Below, one piece after another: positions 24,040-32,190 of a DNA stretch of 36,409 nucleotides. Position numbers and translations under genes: made by a program. The stretch comes from Ruminococcus sp. (GTDB taxonomy: Bacteria > Bacillota > Clostridia > Oscillospirales > Ruminococcaceae), in assembly GCA_029055625.1 (NCBI GenBank), contig JAIDCY010000101.1:1-36409 (forward strand), written 5' to 3'. The first letter of the stretch is position 1, and every line of letters starts with the position of its first letter. The notes beneath the pieces are model-generated. The model did no database searches, was not told the DNA's origin, and was given only the letters and a program-made list of their open reading frames with translations.

Positions 24040-24086
24040 TGTGAAATATGTATATTTTCAACATCTTTTTCTTGTTGGATTTCACA
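24040..24086. repeat. Nested inverted repeat upstream of the sugar ABC promoter
   Basis: Outer arms TGTGAAAT (24040-24047) and ATTTCACA (24079-24086); inner arms CAACA (24059-24063) and TGTTG (24073-24077). It starts 28 bases upstream of the -35. No T-tract follows, so a terminator for the preceding gene is unlikely and a regulator-binding site is possible. Further upstream, AGTTACA occurs twice 11 bases apart (24111 and 24122). The rest of 24013-24174 holds nothing I recognise. Confidence 0.4.
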
Positions 24087-24174
24087 TAATTTGCAGTTAA
24101 AATCTTAAAAAGTTACAGAAAAGTTACAAGCGTTTTTGATACTTATGCACTATTATTACTGCTCTATTTTATAT

Positions 24175-25077
24175 CTATTGACCAACAGTTACAAATTCAA
24201 CAATTTCTGCCACTTCTTTTTGTGTAAGTTTTTCCACATAAAGTAACTCGTATACATGAGTGAATTTTTGTAACTCTTCACGAAGATTTATAATATCCTG
24301 TGCAGTCTGTTCGTCGACGTGTGGGAGTAATACGAGTTCGTCGATTCCGGCAGTATTTATGTTTATCGGTGCAATGTCTTCAAGGGTAAGAGGCGGTAAA
24401 GTTTCCGTTACCTGCTCCGGTTCTGTTTCCGGTTCGGATTCCGTAATTTCTGCCGGTTCGTCGTACTCCTCTTCAACGGGATATACCGGATTCTGTACGT
24501 ATATATAGTCACATATACCCGCAAATTTTGCCTCACCTATGCCGTATACATTCATTATCTCTTCAATGTTATTAAAACCGCCGTTCTGTTCTCTGTATTT
24601 TACTATTTCATACGCCGTAACCTCACCGATACCGTAAAGTTTAGTGAGTTCATCTACTCCGGCGGTGTTTATATCAATGAAAATTTCTTCCTCTGCCTGC
24701 TCCGTGACAGATTCTGTGACAGGTTCAGGTGCAGATGTGGTTGTAGTGGTGACCGTTACGGTTGATTCCGCAGAAGTTGTAACCGGTATGGTCTCTGTAG
24801 TAGTAGTGGTGGTGGAATAAGTCGTTTCCATTTCCGATAATGTCGTTATAATCGCTGTAGTAGTTACCTTTCGTGATGTCGTTATCTTAGCTGTAGTAGT
24901 CTTTAAGGTCGTGACAGTCTGCGTCGTGTGTGTTTCCGTAATAACAGTGTTTGTATTAATTGCCATAAGTGTTATCTCGTCATCCGGTACGGTTTCTTCC
25001 GGCAGAAGTACCATAAAGGCAGTAAATATCACTATCGCCAATGATATACAAAGATATATAATTCCTGATTTATTCAT
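24175..25077 (-). CDS. Membrane-anchored protein with two ComEA-like helix-hairpin-helix domains
   Basis: A 300-residue protein. One N-terminal membrane span (about 5-26) is followed by a Thr-rich stalk (about 45-118, with runs of Thr), an acidic patch, and two HhH domains: about 133-194 (INTAGVDELTKLYGIGEVTA, then NVYGIGEAKF) and 238-299 (INTAGIDELVLLP, less perfect second hairpin). ComEA binds incoming DNA in competence, but it usually has one HhH domain and an SLBB domain, absent here. Start MNKSG at 25077 overlaps the peptidase stop (ATGAATAA); the ribosome site is poor, so coupling to the peptidase is likely. DNA binding is inferred. Confidence 0.8.
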   Translation of the reverse strand: MNKSGIIYLCISLAIVIFTAFMVLLPEETVPDDEITLMAINTNTVITETHTTQTVTTLKTTTAKITTSRKVTTTAIITTLSEMETTYSTTTTTTETIPVTTSAESTVTVTTTTTSAPEPVTESVTEQAEEEIFIDINTAGVDELTKLYGIGEVTAYEIVKYREQNGGFNNIEEIMNVYGIGEAKFAGICDYIYVQNPVYPVEEEYDEPAEITESEPETEPEQVTETLPPLTLEDIAPININTAGIDELVLLPHVDEQTAQDIINLREELQKFTHVYELLYVEKLTQKEVAEIVEFVTVGQ

Positions 25078-28000
25078 TCTGTATAGTGGACATCTCCGCA
25101 TAATACATCAGTATCGCCGTGGCATCTACCGCATCTATAAGACCGTCACCGTTATAATCCGCCCTTGAAAGACTGCCGGATTCAATAGTTCCTGTCCCGT
25201 CCGTCGACATTGAGGCGTAATGCATAAGTACAAGTGTAGCATCTACCGCATCTATTAAATTATCGTTGTTTACGTCACCTTTACGCTCCCCGACTGTAAT
25301 AATCCTGCACGCAGATGCAAACTGATTTTCTGTTGAAGCAAGTCTCACCGCTACCTGCTCACCGCCTTTTATTCCGTAATCCGTCCCCCACTCAAGACCC
25401 AGTATCTCCTCTATATCTCCTGCTTCTTCTCCGTGTCTCTTCCGCATGACGGCTTTAAAACCTTCTCTTGTAATATATCCCATCTCTACACACATTTTGT
25501 CAATATCATCTTCACTCAGCCGATTCCCTGACGGTGCTATCTCGTAATCGTAACCGTTCAGATAATATTTACCGTCCCTGAAATCAAATTCCGGATTTTC
25601 TGCCGTTAAAACCGGTGCTTCCGGTATCTTATACGTGACGGGTTCGCTCGCAAACTTGCCGTTTCCTGCGGATACCTTAAAAGTAATCGTTTCTCCCGGA
25701 ATCACTTTAAACGCCTTATTCATTACCATTCCTGAATTTATCCACCTGCCGTCAACAAGTCGCTTTCCGGCTGATATATAATCCCTCTCGAATTTGTCAT
25801 CTTTCAGTAAATATGTCAGAAGGTCGGCGGTTTCATTCGGGATAAATCCTAAAGTCTCGTAATAATAATCATACTCCAGTTCAGGAAGTACAGCCCTTTC
25901 CGGTACGGTATATATGAACTCCTCGCCGGTCTCGTTATTAACCGCCGTTATGTTCTGTCCTGCATAATCGCTTACACTTCCGCCCACTTTGAACTGTATG
26001 CCGTCCTCCGCCGTAACAGTAAAAACACTCTGAAAAATTATCGACTCATTATCAAGGCTGAATGCCACCGGTGCTTTTATAACTCTTATCTTTACTGTAT
26101 TTGATAATTTATCCGGTTCATTCAGTTCAATTGTAATATCCGTCTCACCATATGGAACTTCTTTCATTGCGGTATACTCATAAGGTTTTATCTCCTTACC
26201 GTCCATAATCATTTCAGATGAAGTTTCAGGGAATAACTGAAATGCGTTATCATTCGGTGACAACTCTATTATATATTCACTGTCGCTTACTTTTACCGCT
26301 TCACCTGTACCCGATAAGTTACCTTTATATCTCAGAGTGTTGAATCCTGCTATCGCCGGTCTGTAGGTTCTTTCCGATACGTTCAGAGGGTTTGTATACG
26401 CTGAAATCTTTGTTTCTTCCGTAATCTTCAGCGGTTCGGTATACGGCACATATGATGAACCGTTGACGGATACAAATATTTCACCTGCTCCCGATAATGT
26501 GATTGTCTCACTCTCCGGAACTTCTCCGGATATATGCGAAAATCTGACGTTTCCTTCCGGATTTCCAAAAGCTTTAAGTGAAATGTTTCCGAAAGTTGCG
26601 TACAAATCACCTGAAGAAAAAAGTTTTTCATAAGTATTGTATATTTCGTCTGCTTTCTGCATTTCAGATTCATTATCTTCTGATATTCCGGAATATATTT
26701 CTTTCTTTAAACTATCAAGTATTTCTGCTTTTTCCTCTCCGGAAAATTTTTTATCCTCACCGTAAATATCTGTCCACTCTTTACCGTCCGGACTACAGAA
26801 ACTCTCATTTTTTCCTGTATATTTCCCTATCTGTTCAGCACTGCTATACCGGAGCAGGTCTGTTACTTCACCGCTTTTGCTATCCTTTATATAAAGACCT
26901 GATTCTATCGGTATTACATACTTATTATCTTCACTGGATATTTTTACCACAACCCCGAATTTCTCACCGGCTTTTACCGGCACGCTTTCCGATAGTTCTA
27001 TAGTATGGTAACCTGTCAGAATGTCGTTACCTGTTGTCACCGCTGAAGGTTCGGCAGATGTGGGGTCTGTATCGTCGGAAAGTCCGGAATATATCGTTAT
27101 CTCGTAATCTGTACCGGCGTTCTGGAAATAAGTTGATACCGCTTCTATCTGCATATCAGATTCAGCAGTAAAAATATTCGCCATATATGAACTGCCTGTC
27201 TCCTGACCCTCCGGTAACGCACTGATAAGCTGAGTGGGAACAAAAGTATCATGCTGATAATTTATTGTGTAATTATCCTTATCCCCTAACTCGTAAACAC
27301 CAAAAAGATTAAGGCTTCTGTCTTCATATGAAATCCACATATAACCGTCATCACCGAATGTATACCCCCAGCTGTTCTTTACCAGCCACGCTCCGTTATG
27401 TTCCGGTTCTATGGTGAAATTTTCAGCAGGAAAATCATCATCCCAGCCTGCGATTGTTACCGCATGATTCGCAAACTTCGGAAGTCTGTTACTGTTAACA
27501 CAGTTCCACACTGAATTATATGATTCCAGCGACTCGTGATAAAATGAAACGTCTACTGCATGACCTTCATATACAAACTGCTTTATAAGATTATTTATAT
27601 CGTCAAAATTTGAACGGTCTTCATTGAAATCGAACAGATACGCATTTTCAAGGTGATAATCACTTGTATAACGCATATCATCAATATTATCGGAATTACC
27701 GGAATCTTTAAAGAAATCCGTATTATTATACGGCAGACGGCTTTCATATACAGGACCTATCCACTGTGCCCACATATTCGTTACTATTTCCGCAGAACCG
27801 CCCCAGTCAAGATGTTCTTTCAGAGTTCCGGCGGTAATATTTATAGCGTCGTCACCATAATATGAGTAGTAAGCTGTATGCAGTTCTGAAAGATTTACCG
27901 AAGGTTCTGCACTGATTACGCTTGTTTCCGCACTCGATGCTGAAGAATGCGTCCAGCACGTACCATACTGCCCCTGATTCCTGACGGAAGATATTGTACC

Positions 28001-28252
28001 ATGTTCTCTCATATCGTAGCTTGAAGGCATATCCGCATACAGATTTACTCCGCTGTGATATTCCGTACCTTTTGCCACCGGATTTGGTCTGCCGTCGTTA
28101 TGCCCTGTTATGTAGGAAAATTCCGGAAATGATACACTGAATCTGTTTTCACCGACGTTTTCGGCGGTAACTGCCGTATCATAACCCGTATATACTGCCG
28201 GTAGCGATAACGCCGTAACTATTGAAAGGGTCTTCACAAGAAATCTTTTCAT
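25070..28252 (-). CDS. Secreted papain-family (C1) cysteine peptidase with C-terminal dockerin
   Basis: A 1060-residue exported protein. Signal peptide about 1-30. Peptidase C1 domain (about 75-315): Gln93 and Cys99 in NQGQYGTCWTHS, His263 in FANHAVTIAGW, Asn293 in WLVKNSWG, so the catalytic set is complete. A lectin-like beta domain of the kind attached to C1 peptidases follows (about 335-460). A chitobiase C-terminal-like domain (about 572-632) includes VSVNGSSYVPYTEP. The end (991-1060) is a dockerin with two calcium-binding repeats, DVNNDNLIDAVDA and DYNGDGLIDAVDA. The dockerin would bind a cohesin on a scaffoldin; no cohesin is in the window. Ribosome site GAGAGG upstream. Confidence 0.93.
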   Translation of the reverse strand: MKRFLVKTLSIVTALSLPAVYTGYDTAVTAENVGENRFSVSFPEFSYITGHNDGRPNPVAKGTEYHSGVNLYADMPSSYDMREHGTISSVRNQGQYGTCWTHSSASSAETSVISAEPSVNLSELHTAYYSYYGDDAINITAGTLKEHLDWGGSAEIVTNMWAQWIGPVYESRLPYNNTDFFKDSGNSDNIDDMRYTSDYHLENAYLFDFNEDRSNFDDINNLIKQFVYEGHAVDVSFYHESLESYNSVWNCVNSNRLPKFANHAVTIAGWDDDFPAENFTIEPEHNGAWLVKNSWGYTFGDDGYMWISYEDRSLNLFGVYELGDKDNYTINYQHDTFVPTQLISALPEGQETGSSYMANIFTAESDMQIEAVSTYFQNAGTDYEITIYSGLSDDTDPTSAEPSAVTTGNDILTGYHTIELSESVPVKAGEKFGVVVKISSEDNKYVIPIESGLYIKDSKSGEVTDLLRYSSAEQIGKYTGKNESFCSPDGKEWTDIYGEDKKFSGEEKAEILDSLKKEIYSGISEDNESEMQKADEIYNTYEKLFSSGDLYATFGNISLKAFGNPEGNVRFSHISGEVPESETITLSGAGEIFVSVNGSSYVPYTEPLKITEETKISAYTNPLNVSERTYRPAIAGFNTLRYKGNLSGTGEAVKVSDSEYIIELSPNDNAFQLFPETSSEMIMDGKEIKPYEYTAMKEVPYGETDITIELNEPDKLSNTVKIRVIKAPVAFSLDNESIIFQSVFTVTAEDGIQFKVGGSVSDYAGQNITAVNNETGEEFIYTVPERAVLPELEYDYYYETLGFIPNETADLLTYLLKDDKFERDYISAGKRLVDGRWINSGMVMNKAFKVIPGETITFKVSAGNGKFASEPVTYKIPEAPVLTAENPEFDFRDGKYYLNGYDYEIAPSGNRLSEDDIDKMCVEMGYITREGFKAVMRKRHGEEAGDIEEILGLEWGTDYGIKGGEQVAVRLASTENQFASACRIITVGERKGDVNNDNLIDAVDATLVLMHYASMSTDGTGTIESGSLSRADYNGDGLIDAVDATAILMYYAEMSTIQNE

Positions 28253-28281
28253 AAAAAATACCTCTCTGATTTTTTTATAAA

Positions 28282-28309
28282 ATTGTCCGTACTTTCACAT
28301 ACGGACAAT
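28282..28309 (-). terminator. Terminator after the TIM-barrel/acyl-CoA synthetase gene
   Basis: On the minus strand ATTGTCCGTA pairs perfectly with TACGGACAAT around an eight-base loop, followed by TTTTAT. It lies eight bases after the stop at 28318. The T-tract is short, so partial read-through into the peptidase gene is possible; I see no separate promoter for that gene. Confidence 0.7.
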
Positions 28310-28317
28310 CTTATTTA

Positions 28318-30846
28318 TTATGCTGTTACTATATCTTCCGCCTTCCGCAGATTTAATTTTTCTACTGCCTGCTCCCTCATCTTATACTTCAGTATCTTTC
28401 CGGCGGCGTTCATGGGAAAACTTTCTACAAACTCTATATACTTAGGACATTTATGTGATGCCATACGTTTTCTGCAGAATTTCTTTATCTCCAGTGGTGT
28501 AGCCGTTTCACCCTCTTTAAGTACGATACAAGCCATTATCTCCTCGCCGTAATTCTCCGACGGTACGCCTATTACCTGCACGTCCTTTATCTTAGGGTAT
28601 GTATACAGAAAATCTTCTATCTCCTTAGGGTAGATATTTTCCCCACCTCTGATTATCATATCTTTTATACGTCCGGTAATCTTATAATATCCGTCAACAG
28701 AACGTCTTCGGGCGAGGTCTCCGGTATGCAACCACCCCTGCGAATCTATCGCCGATGATGTAGCTTCCGGCATTTTATAATATCCTTTCATGATATTATA
28801 TCCTCTTGCGACCAATTCACCGTCTGTATCGTCTGGTAGTTCCTGATTCGTTTCAGGGTCAACGATACGGCATTCAACGCCGAATATATTTCCGCCCACC
28901 GTATTTACCCGCTGTTCCAATGTATCCGTCGTCTTACTCATCGTCACCGCCGGTGATGCTTCCGTCTGTCCGTATGTTATACAGATTTCTTTCATGTTCA
29001 TCTTCTCTATGACCTCTTCCATGGTCTTTACCGGACACGGTGAACCTGCCATTATTCCGGTACGCATATATGAAAAATCGGTCTTCTTAAAATCGGGATG
29101 TCCGAGCAGGGAGATAAACATTGTAGGTACTCCGTGCAGACACGTTATTTTCTCCTTGTTTATACAGGCAAGGCTTTTACGTGGTGTGAATCTCGTTATA
29201 GGTGACATTGTAGCTCCGTGTGTGACCGCTGATGTCATAGCAAGTACCATGCCGAAACAGTGAAACATAGGAACTTGTATCATCATTCTGTCAGCCGTCG
29301 ACAAGTCCATACAGTCGCCAATTGCTTTCCCATTATTCACGACGTTATAATGTGTGAGCATTACTCCCTTAGGAAATCCTGTCGTCCCTGACGTATACTG
29401 CATATTACATACATCATGTACATCTATAGTACGCCGTATCTTCTCCACTTCACTATACGGTACGTGCCGTGAAAGTTCTATTGCCTGCTCCCATGTATAA
29501 CATCCTTTATTCTCTGAACTTACTGTTATTACGTTCTTAAGAAACGGCAAACGTTCGGAATGCAATTCACCAGGTTTACAGGTTTCCAGTTCCGGGCATA
29601 TCTCTTTTATTATATCAATGTAACTTATTTCCTTTATACCATCTATCATTATTAATGTGCTTGTATCCGACTGCTTCAAAAGGTATTCCGCTTCATGTAT
29701 CCGGTACTCACTGTTCATTGTAACAAGTACAGCCCCTATTTTCGTCACCGCCCAGAACGTTATATACCATTGCGGTACGTTTGTAGCCCATATTGCCACG
29801 TGGTCACCCTTATTAACTCCCATTGCCAGCAGTGACCGTGAAAATGTGTCAACATCATCACGAAACTCCGGATATGTCCTTGTATAGTCAAGTTCGGTAT
29901 ATCTGAATGCGTACTGATTCGGAAACTCTTCACATATACGGTCAAGTACGTCCGGAAACGTATAATTTATAATACGCTCCTTCGGCCATGGATATTTACC
30001 GTTATTACGCATATTATCCTGTAATGTATGCTTATGCTTTGTCTGATACTGTTTCATGAACTCCGAAAAATGCGGTACTACTATTCCACCGTCAAACAGT
30101 CGGTGTGACCACCTCTTCACCCACTCCAATGATATGTAACCTATATAATTTATCGATTCCAGCACAGACAGCATTTCCCGAACCGGTACGTCACCGTTAC
30201 CTATCATACGGTACTCTATCTTACCGTCTGATGTCATTATACTGTCCTTTACCTGCACGAATTTTATATACTCACCAAGATTTGCTACCGTTTTTTCCGG
30301 CGACTCTCCGACAAATCTGTACGGGTGGTGCATATCCCATACTACCGCAACCTTACGGCTTTTTACCCTGTCAAGCATACGTGCAAGACGTGCGGTATCG
30401 CTATATACTCCGTTTGTCTCTACCAACAACGTTATATTATACTTTTCCGCTACCGGTATAAGCTTTATCAGAGATTCTATTACTACTTCGTCGTCTACTT
30501 CATCTTCCGGTCCTACATTGTTATCCGCAAGTACTCTTATATACGGCGTATTCAGTTTCTGTGCAAGTTCCGCATATGCTATTATTTCAGACTCCGCATT
30601 ATCATAATTTTCTGCATCTTTTAAACACGCTCCCGTCGACAGACAAGGGATTTCCAGATTAAGTTCATTAAGTTTTTCAATAGTCTGTGGCAGTCTTGAT
30701 TCGGTAAAAGGTCTGGCTCTGTATGAATAAATTTCGTCACCTATGCCCCGTACCTCTATACCGTTGAAATTCAGGTCTTTCGCTATCGAATATATATCAG
30801 ACCATGACCACTCCGGACACGCAAGAGTTGAAAAACACGTTTTCAA
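28318..30846 (-). CDS. Fusion: sugar-isomerase-like TIM barrel plus acyl-CoA synthetase
   Basis: An 842-residue cytoplasmic protein with two enzymes in one chain. Residues about 1-265 are an AP-endonuclease-2/xylose-isomerase-like TIM barrel (start KTCFSTLACPEWSW) with metal ligands kept: Glu143 (LVETNG), Asp171 and His173/174 (VWDMHHP), Glu241 (SLEW). Residues about 285-842 are an ANL adenylating enzyme: YTSGTTGFPKG (484-494), YGQTEASP, GWLHTGDLA, GRIKDMIIRGGENIYP, and catalytic Lys817 in AAGKILKYK; closest in look to medium/long-chain acyl-CoA synthetases. Start: the ATG at 30855 directly abuts AAAGGA, so TTG at 30846, nine bases on, is preferred and matches the family N-terminus. Substrates unknown. 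Confidence 0.88.
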   Translation of the reverse strand: MKTCFSTLACPEWSWSDIYSIAKDLNFNGIEVRGIGDEIYSYRARPFTESRLPQTIEKLNELNLEIPCLSTGACLKDAENYDNAESEIIAYAELAQKLNTPYIRVLADNNVGPEDEVDDEVVIESLIKLIPVAEKYNITLLVETNGVYSDTARLARMLDRVKSRKVAVVWDMHHPYRFVGESPEKTVANLGEYIKFVQVKDSIMTSDGKIEYRMIGNGDVPVREMLSVLESINYIGYISLEWVKRWSHRLFDGGIVVPHFSEFMKQYQTKHKHTLQDNMRNNGKYPWPKERIINYTFPDVLDRICEEFPNQYAFRYTELDYTRTYPEFRDDVDTFSRSLLAMGVNKGDHVAIWATNVPQWYITFWAVTKIGAVLVTMNSEYRIHEAEYLLKQSDTSTLIMIDGIKEISYIDIIKEICPELETCKPGELHSERLPFLKNVITVSSENKGCYTWEQAIELSRHVPYSEVEKIRRTIDVHDVCNMQYTSGTTGFPKGVMLTHYNVVNNGKAIGDCMDLSTADRMMIQVPMFHCFGMVLAMTSAVTHGATMSPITRFTPRKSLACINKEKITCLHGVPTMFISLLGHPDFKKTDFSYMRTGIMAGSPCPVKTMEEVIEKMNMKEICITYGQTEASPAVTMSKTTDTLEQRVNTVGGNIFGVECRIVDPETNQELPDDTDGELVARGYNIMKGYYKMPEATSSAIDSQGWLHTGDLARRRSVDGYYKITGRIKDMIIRGGENIYPKEIEDFLYTYPKIKDVQVIGVPSENYGEEIMACIVLKEGETATPLEIKKFCRKRMASHKCPKYIEFVESFPMNAAGKILKYKMREQAVEKLNLRKAEDIVTA

Positions 30847-30881
30847 GTATATCATTCCTTTTCATTGATATTGTAAAGAAT

Positions 30882-30910
30882 ATTATATCATGAAACTGCT
30901 GAATTGTCAA
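30882..30910 (-). promoter_or_regulatory. Perfect-consensus sigma-A promoter of the fusion gene
   Basis: On the minus strand TTGACA (30910-30905), 17 bases, TATAAT (30887-30882): both hexamers match the consensus fully. The predicted leader is about 30 bases. The gene is therefore likely a monocistronic, strongly transcribed unit. Confidence 0.92.
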
Positions 30911-30921
30911 CCGGAGAAACT

Positions 30922-30967
30922 AATTAATAATTAATAATTCAAAATTAATAATTATGAATTATAATTC
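30922..30967. repeat. AT-only repeat cluster at the end of the metallophosphoesterase gene
   Basis: AATTAATAATT occurs three times (30922, 30929, 30943), two of them overlapping at a seven-base step. The palindrome GAATTATAATTC (30956-30967) contains the stop codon. It may act as a weak terminator or be a remnant of a dispersed AT-rich repeat. Confidence 0.45.
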
Positions 30968-31546
30968 GATTATGTATTTTTCAAAAGCATTTACTACAGT
31001 TGTTGCACCGACTTTCTGAATACGTGTGAAATTTCCATAATTCCGGTGTACGTGACCATGTACGAAAAATTCCGGCTGATATTTTTCTATAAGAGCATTA
31101 AAACAATCAAATCCCCTGTGTGCATAATCGTCCATATCATTCAGATTTCTTGCCGGTGAGTGCGTCAAAAGAATGTCGAAACCCTTATTTTTTAACAGAC
31201 TGATATGGCGTTTTCTGATACGGTGTTTCATTTCCTTTTCAGTATACTGAAAATATCCGTTTCCGTAACGCATTGACCCTCCTAACCCGAAAATCCTTAT
31301 TCCGTTATAATTAATAATTCTGTCGTCAATACAGATACAGCCTTCAGGAGCTTTTTTTATATAACTGTCATCGTGATTTCCGTGAACATACAGAACATCT
31401 ACATTGACCATAGTAGCAAGAAATGTAAGATATTCTGAATTGAGGTCACCACATGAAAGTATTAAGTCTATACCGTCGGTTTTGGATTTATCCCAGTAAT
31501 CCCATAGTGAACGGCTTTCTTCGTCGGCAATTACAAGTATTTTCAT
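30959..31546 (-). CDS. Metallophosphoesterase (calcineurin-like, YfcE/MJ0936-type)
   Basis: A 195-residue cytoplasmic phosphoesterase. The metal-binding motifs are CGDLNSE (31-37), GNHDD (56-60), LTHSP (126-130) and HGHVH (162-166). The first motif, usually DxH, reads ADEES with Asp8 kept and Glu in place of His, which appears to mark a clostridial subgroup. The substrate, phosphodiester or nucleotide, is unknown. Its ATG overlaps the stop of the HAD phosphatase by four bases, so the two are co-translated. Confidence 0.85.
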   Translation of the reverse strand: MKILVIADEESRSLWDYWDKSKTDGIDLILSCGDLNSEYLTFLATMVNVDVLYVHGNHDDSYIKKAPEGCICIDDRIINYNGIRIFGLGGSMRYGNGYFQYTEKEMKHRIRKRHISLLKNKGFDILLTHSPARNLNDMDDYAHRGFDCFNALIEKYQPEFFVHGHVHRNYGNFTRIQKVGATTVVNAFEKYIIEL

Positions 31547-32178
31547 ATAATAAATTTTACTATATCTTCCGGAGTTTCCGCTATGAAGTCCGCTCCTGCT
31601 CCGGTAAGTTCTTCACGCCCACGGAAGCCCCATACGCAACCGATTGATTTTATACCGGCATTCTTTGCGGTCTGAATATCTACGTTACTATCGCCTATCA
31701 TGAAAATATTTTCCTCGTCTGGATATTCTGAAATAATTTCCGTTATAATCGCTGTATCCGGTTTCTTCGGACGTTCCGCACATCCGCCTAAGACTTTCAC
31801 AAACTTATATTCCGGTAGCAGTTTTTTTACAATCTCTATCGCAAAATTCTGTGGCTTATTCGTCGCTACCGCAAGTACTACTCCGTTTTCCGTAAGTACT
31901 TCAAGACATTTTTTCATACCGTCGTAAAGATGTGTCTTATCAAGAAAATGTTTCCCGTAATACTCGCTGAAGATTTCAAGTAATTTTTCTGTATCATCTT
32001 TTCTGTCGTCAGGTAATACCCTGTAACATAATTTCTGGACGCCGTTTCCGACAAATTTTCTGTAACTTTCGTATGGGTGTACCGGACAATCCAGTTTTTC
32101 AAGTCCGTAATTTGTAGCATCGGCGAGGTCTTCCAACGTATCCGCAAGTGTGCCGTCAAGGTCAAATATCGCTATCAT
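31543..32178 (-). CDS. HAD-family phosphatase, phosphoglycolate phosphatase-like
   Basis: A 211-residue HAD hydrolase. Motif I FDLDGTLADT (5-14) carries nucleophile Asp6 and Asp8; motif II is VATNKP; motif III Lys is in RPKKPD; motif IV is MIGDSNVDIQTAKNAG. The alpha-helical cap inserted after motif I is that of the Gph/PgmB/Ppa group. Phosphoglycolate phosphatase is the usual family label, but the substrate is not fixed by sequence. It starts 12 bases after queA with GGAGGTA upstream. Confidence 0.85.
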   Translation of the reverse strand: MIAIFDLDGTLADTLEDLADATNYGLEKLDCPVHPYESYRKFVGNGVQKLCYRVLPDDRKDDTEKLLEIFSEYYGKHFLDKTHLYDGMKKCLEVLTENGVVLAVATNKPQNFAIEIVKKLLPEYKFVKVLGGCAERPKKPDTAIITEIISEYPDEENIFMIGDSNVDIQTAKNAGIKSIGCVWGFRGREELTGAGADFIAETPEDIVKFII

Positions 32179-32190
32179 CTTACTACCTCC

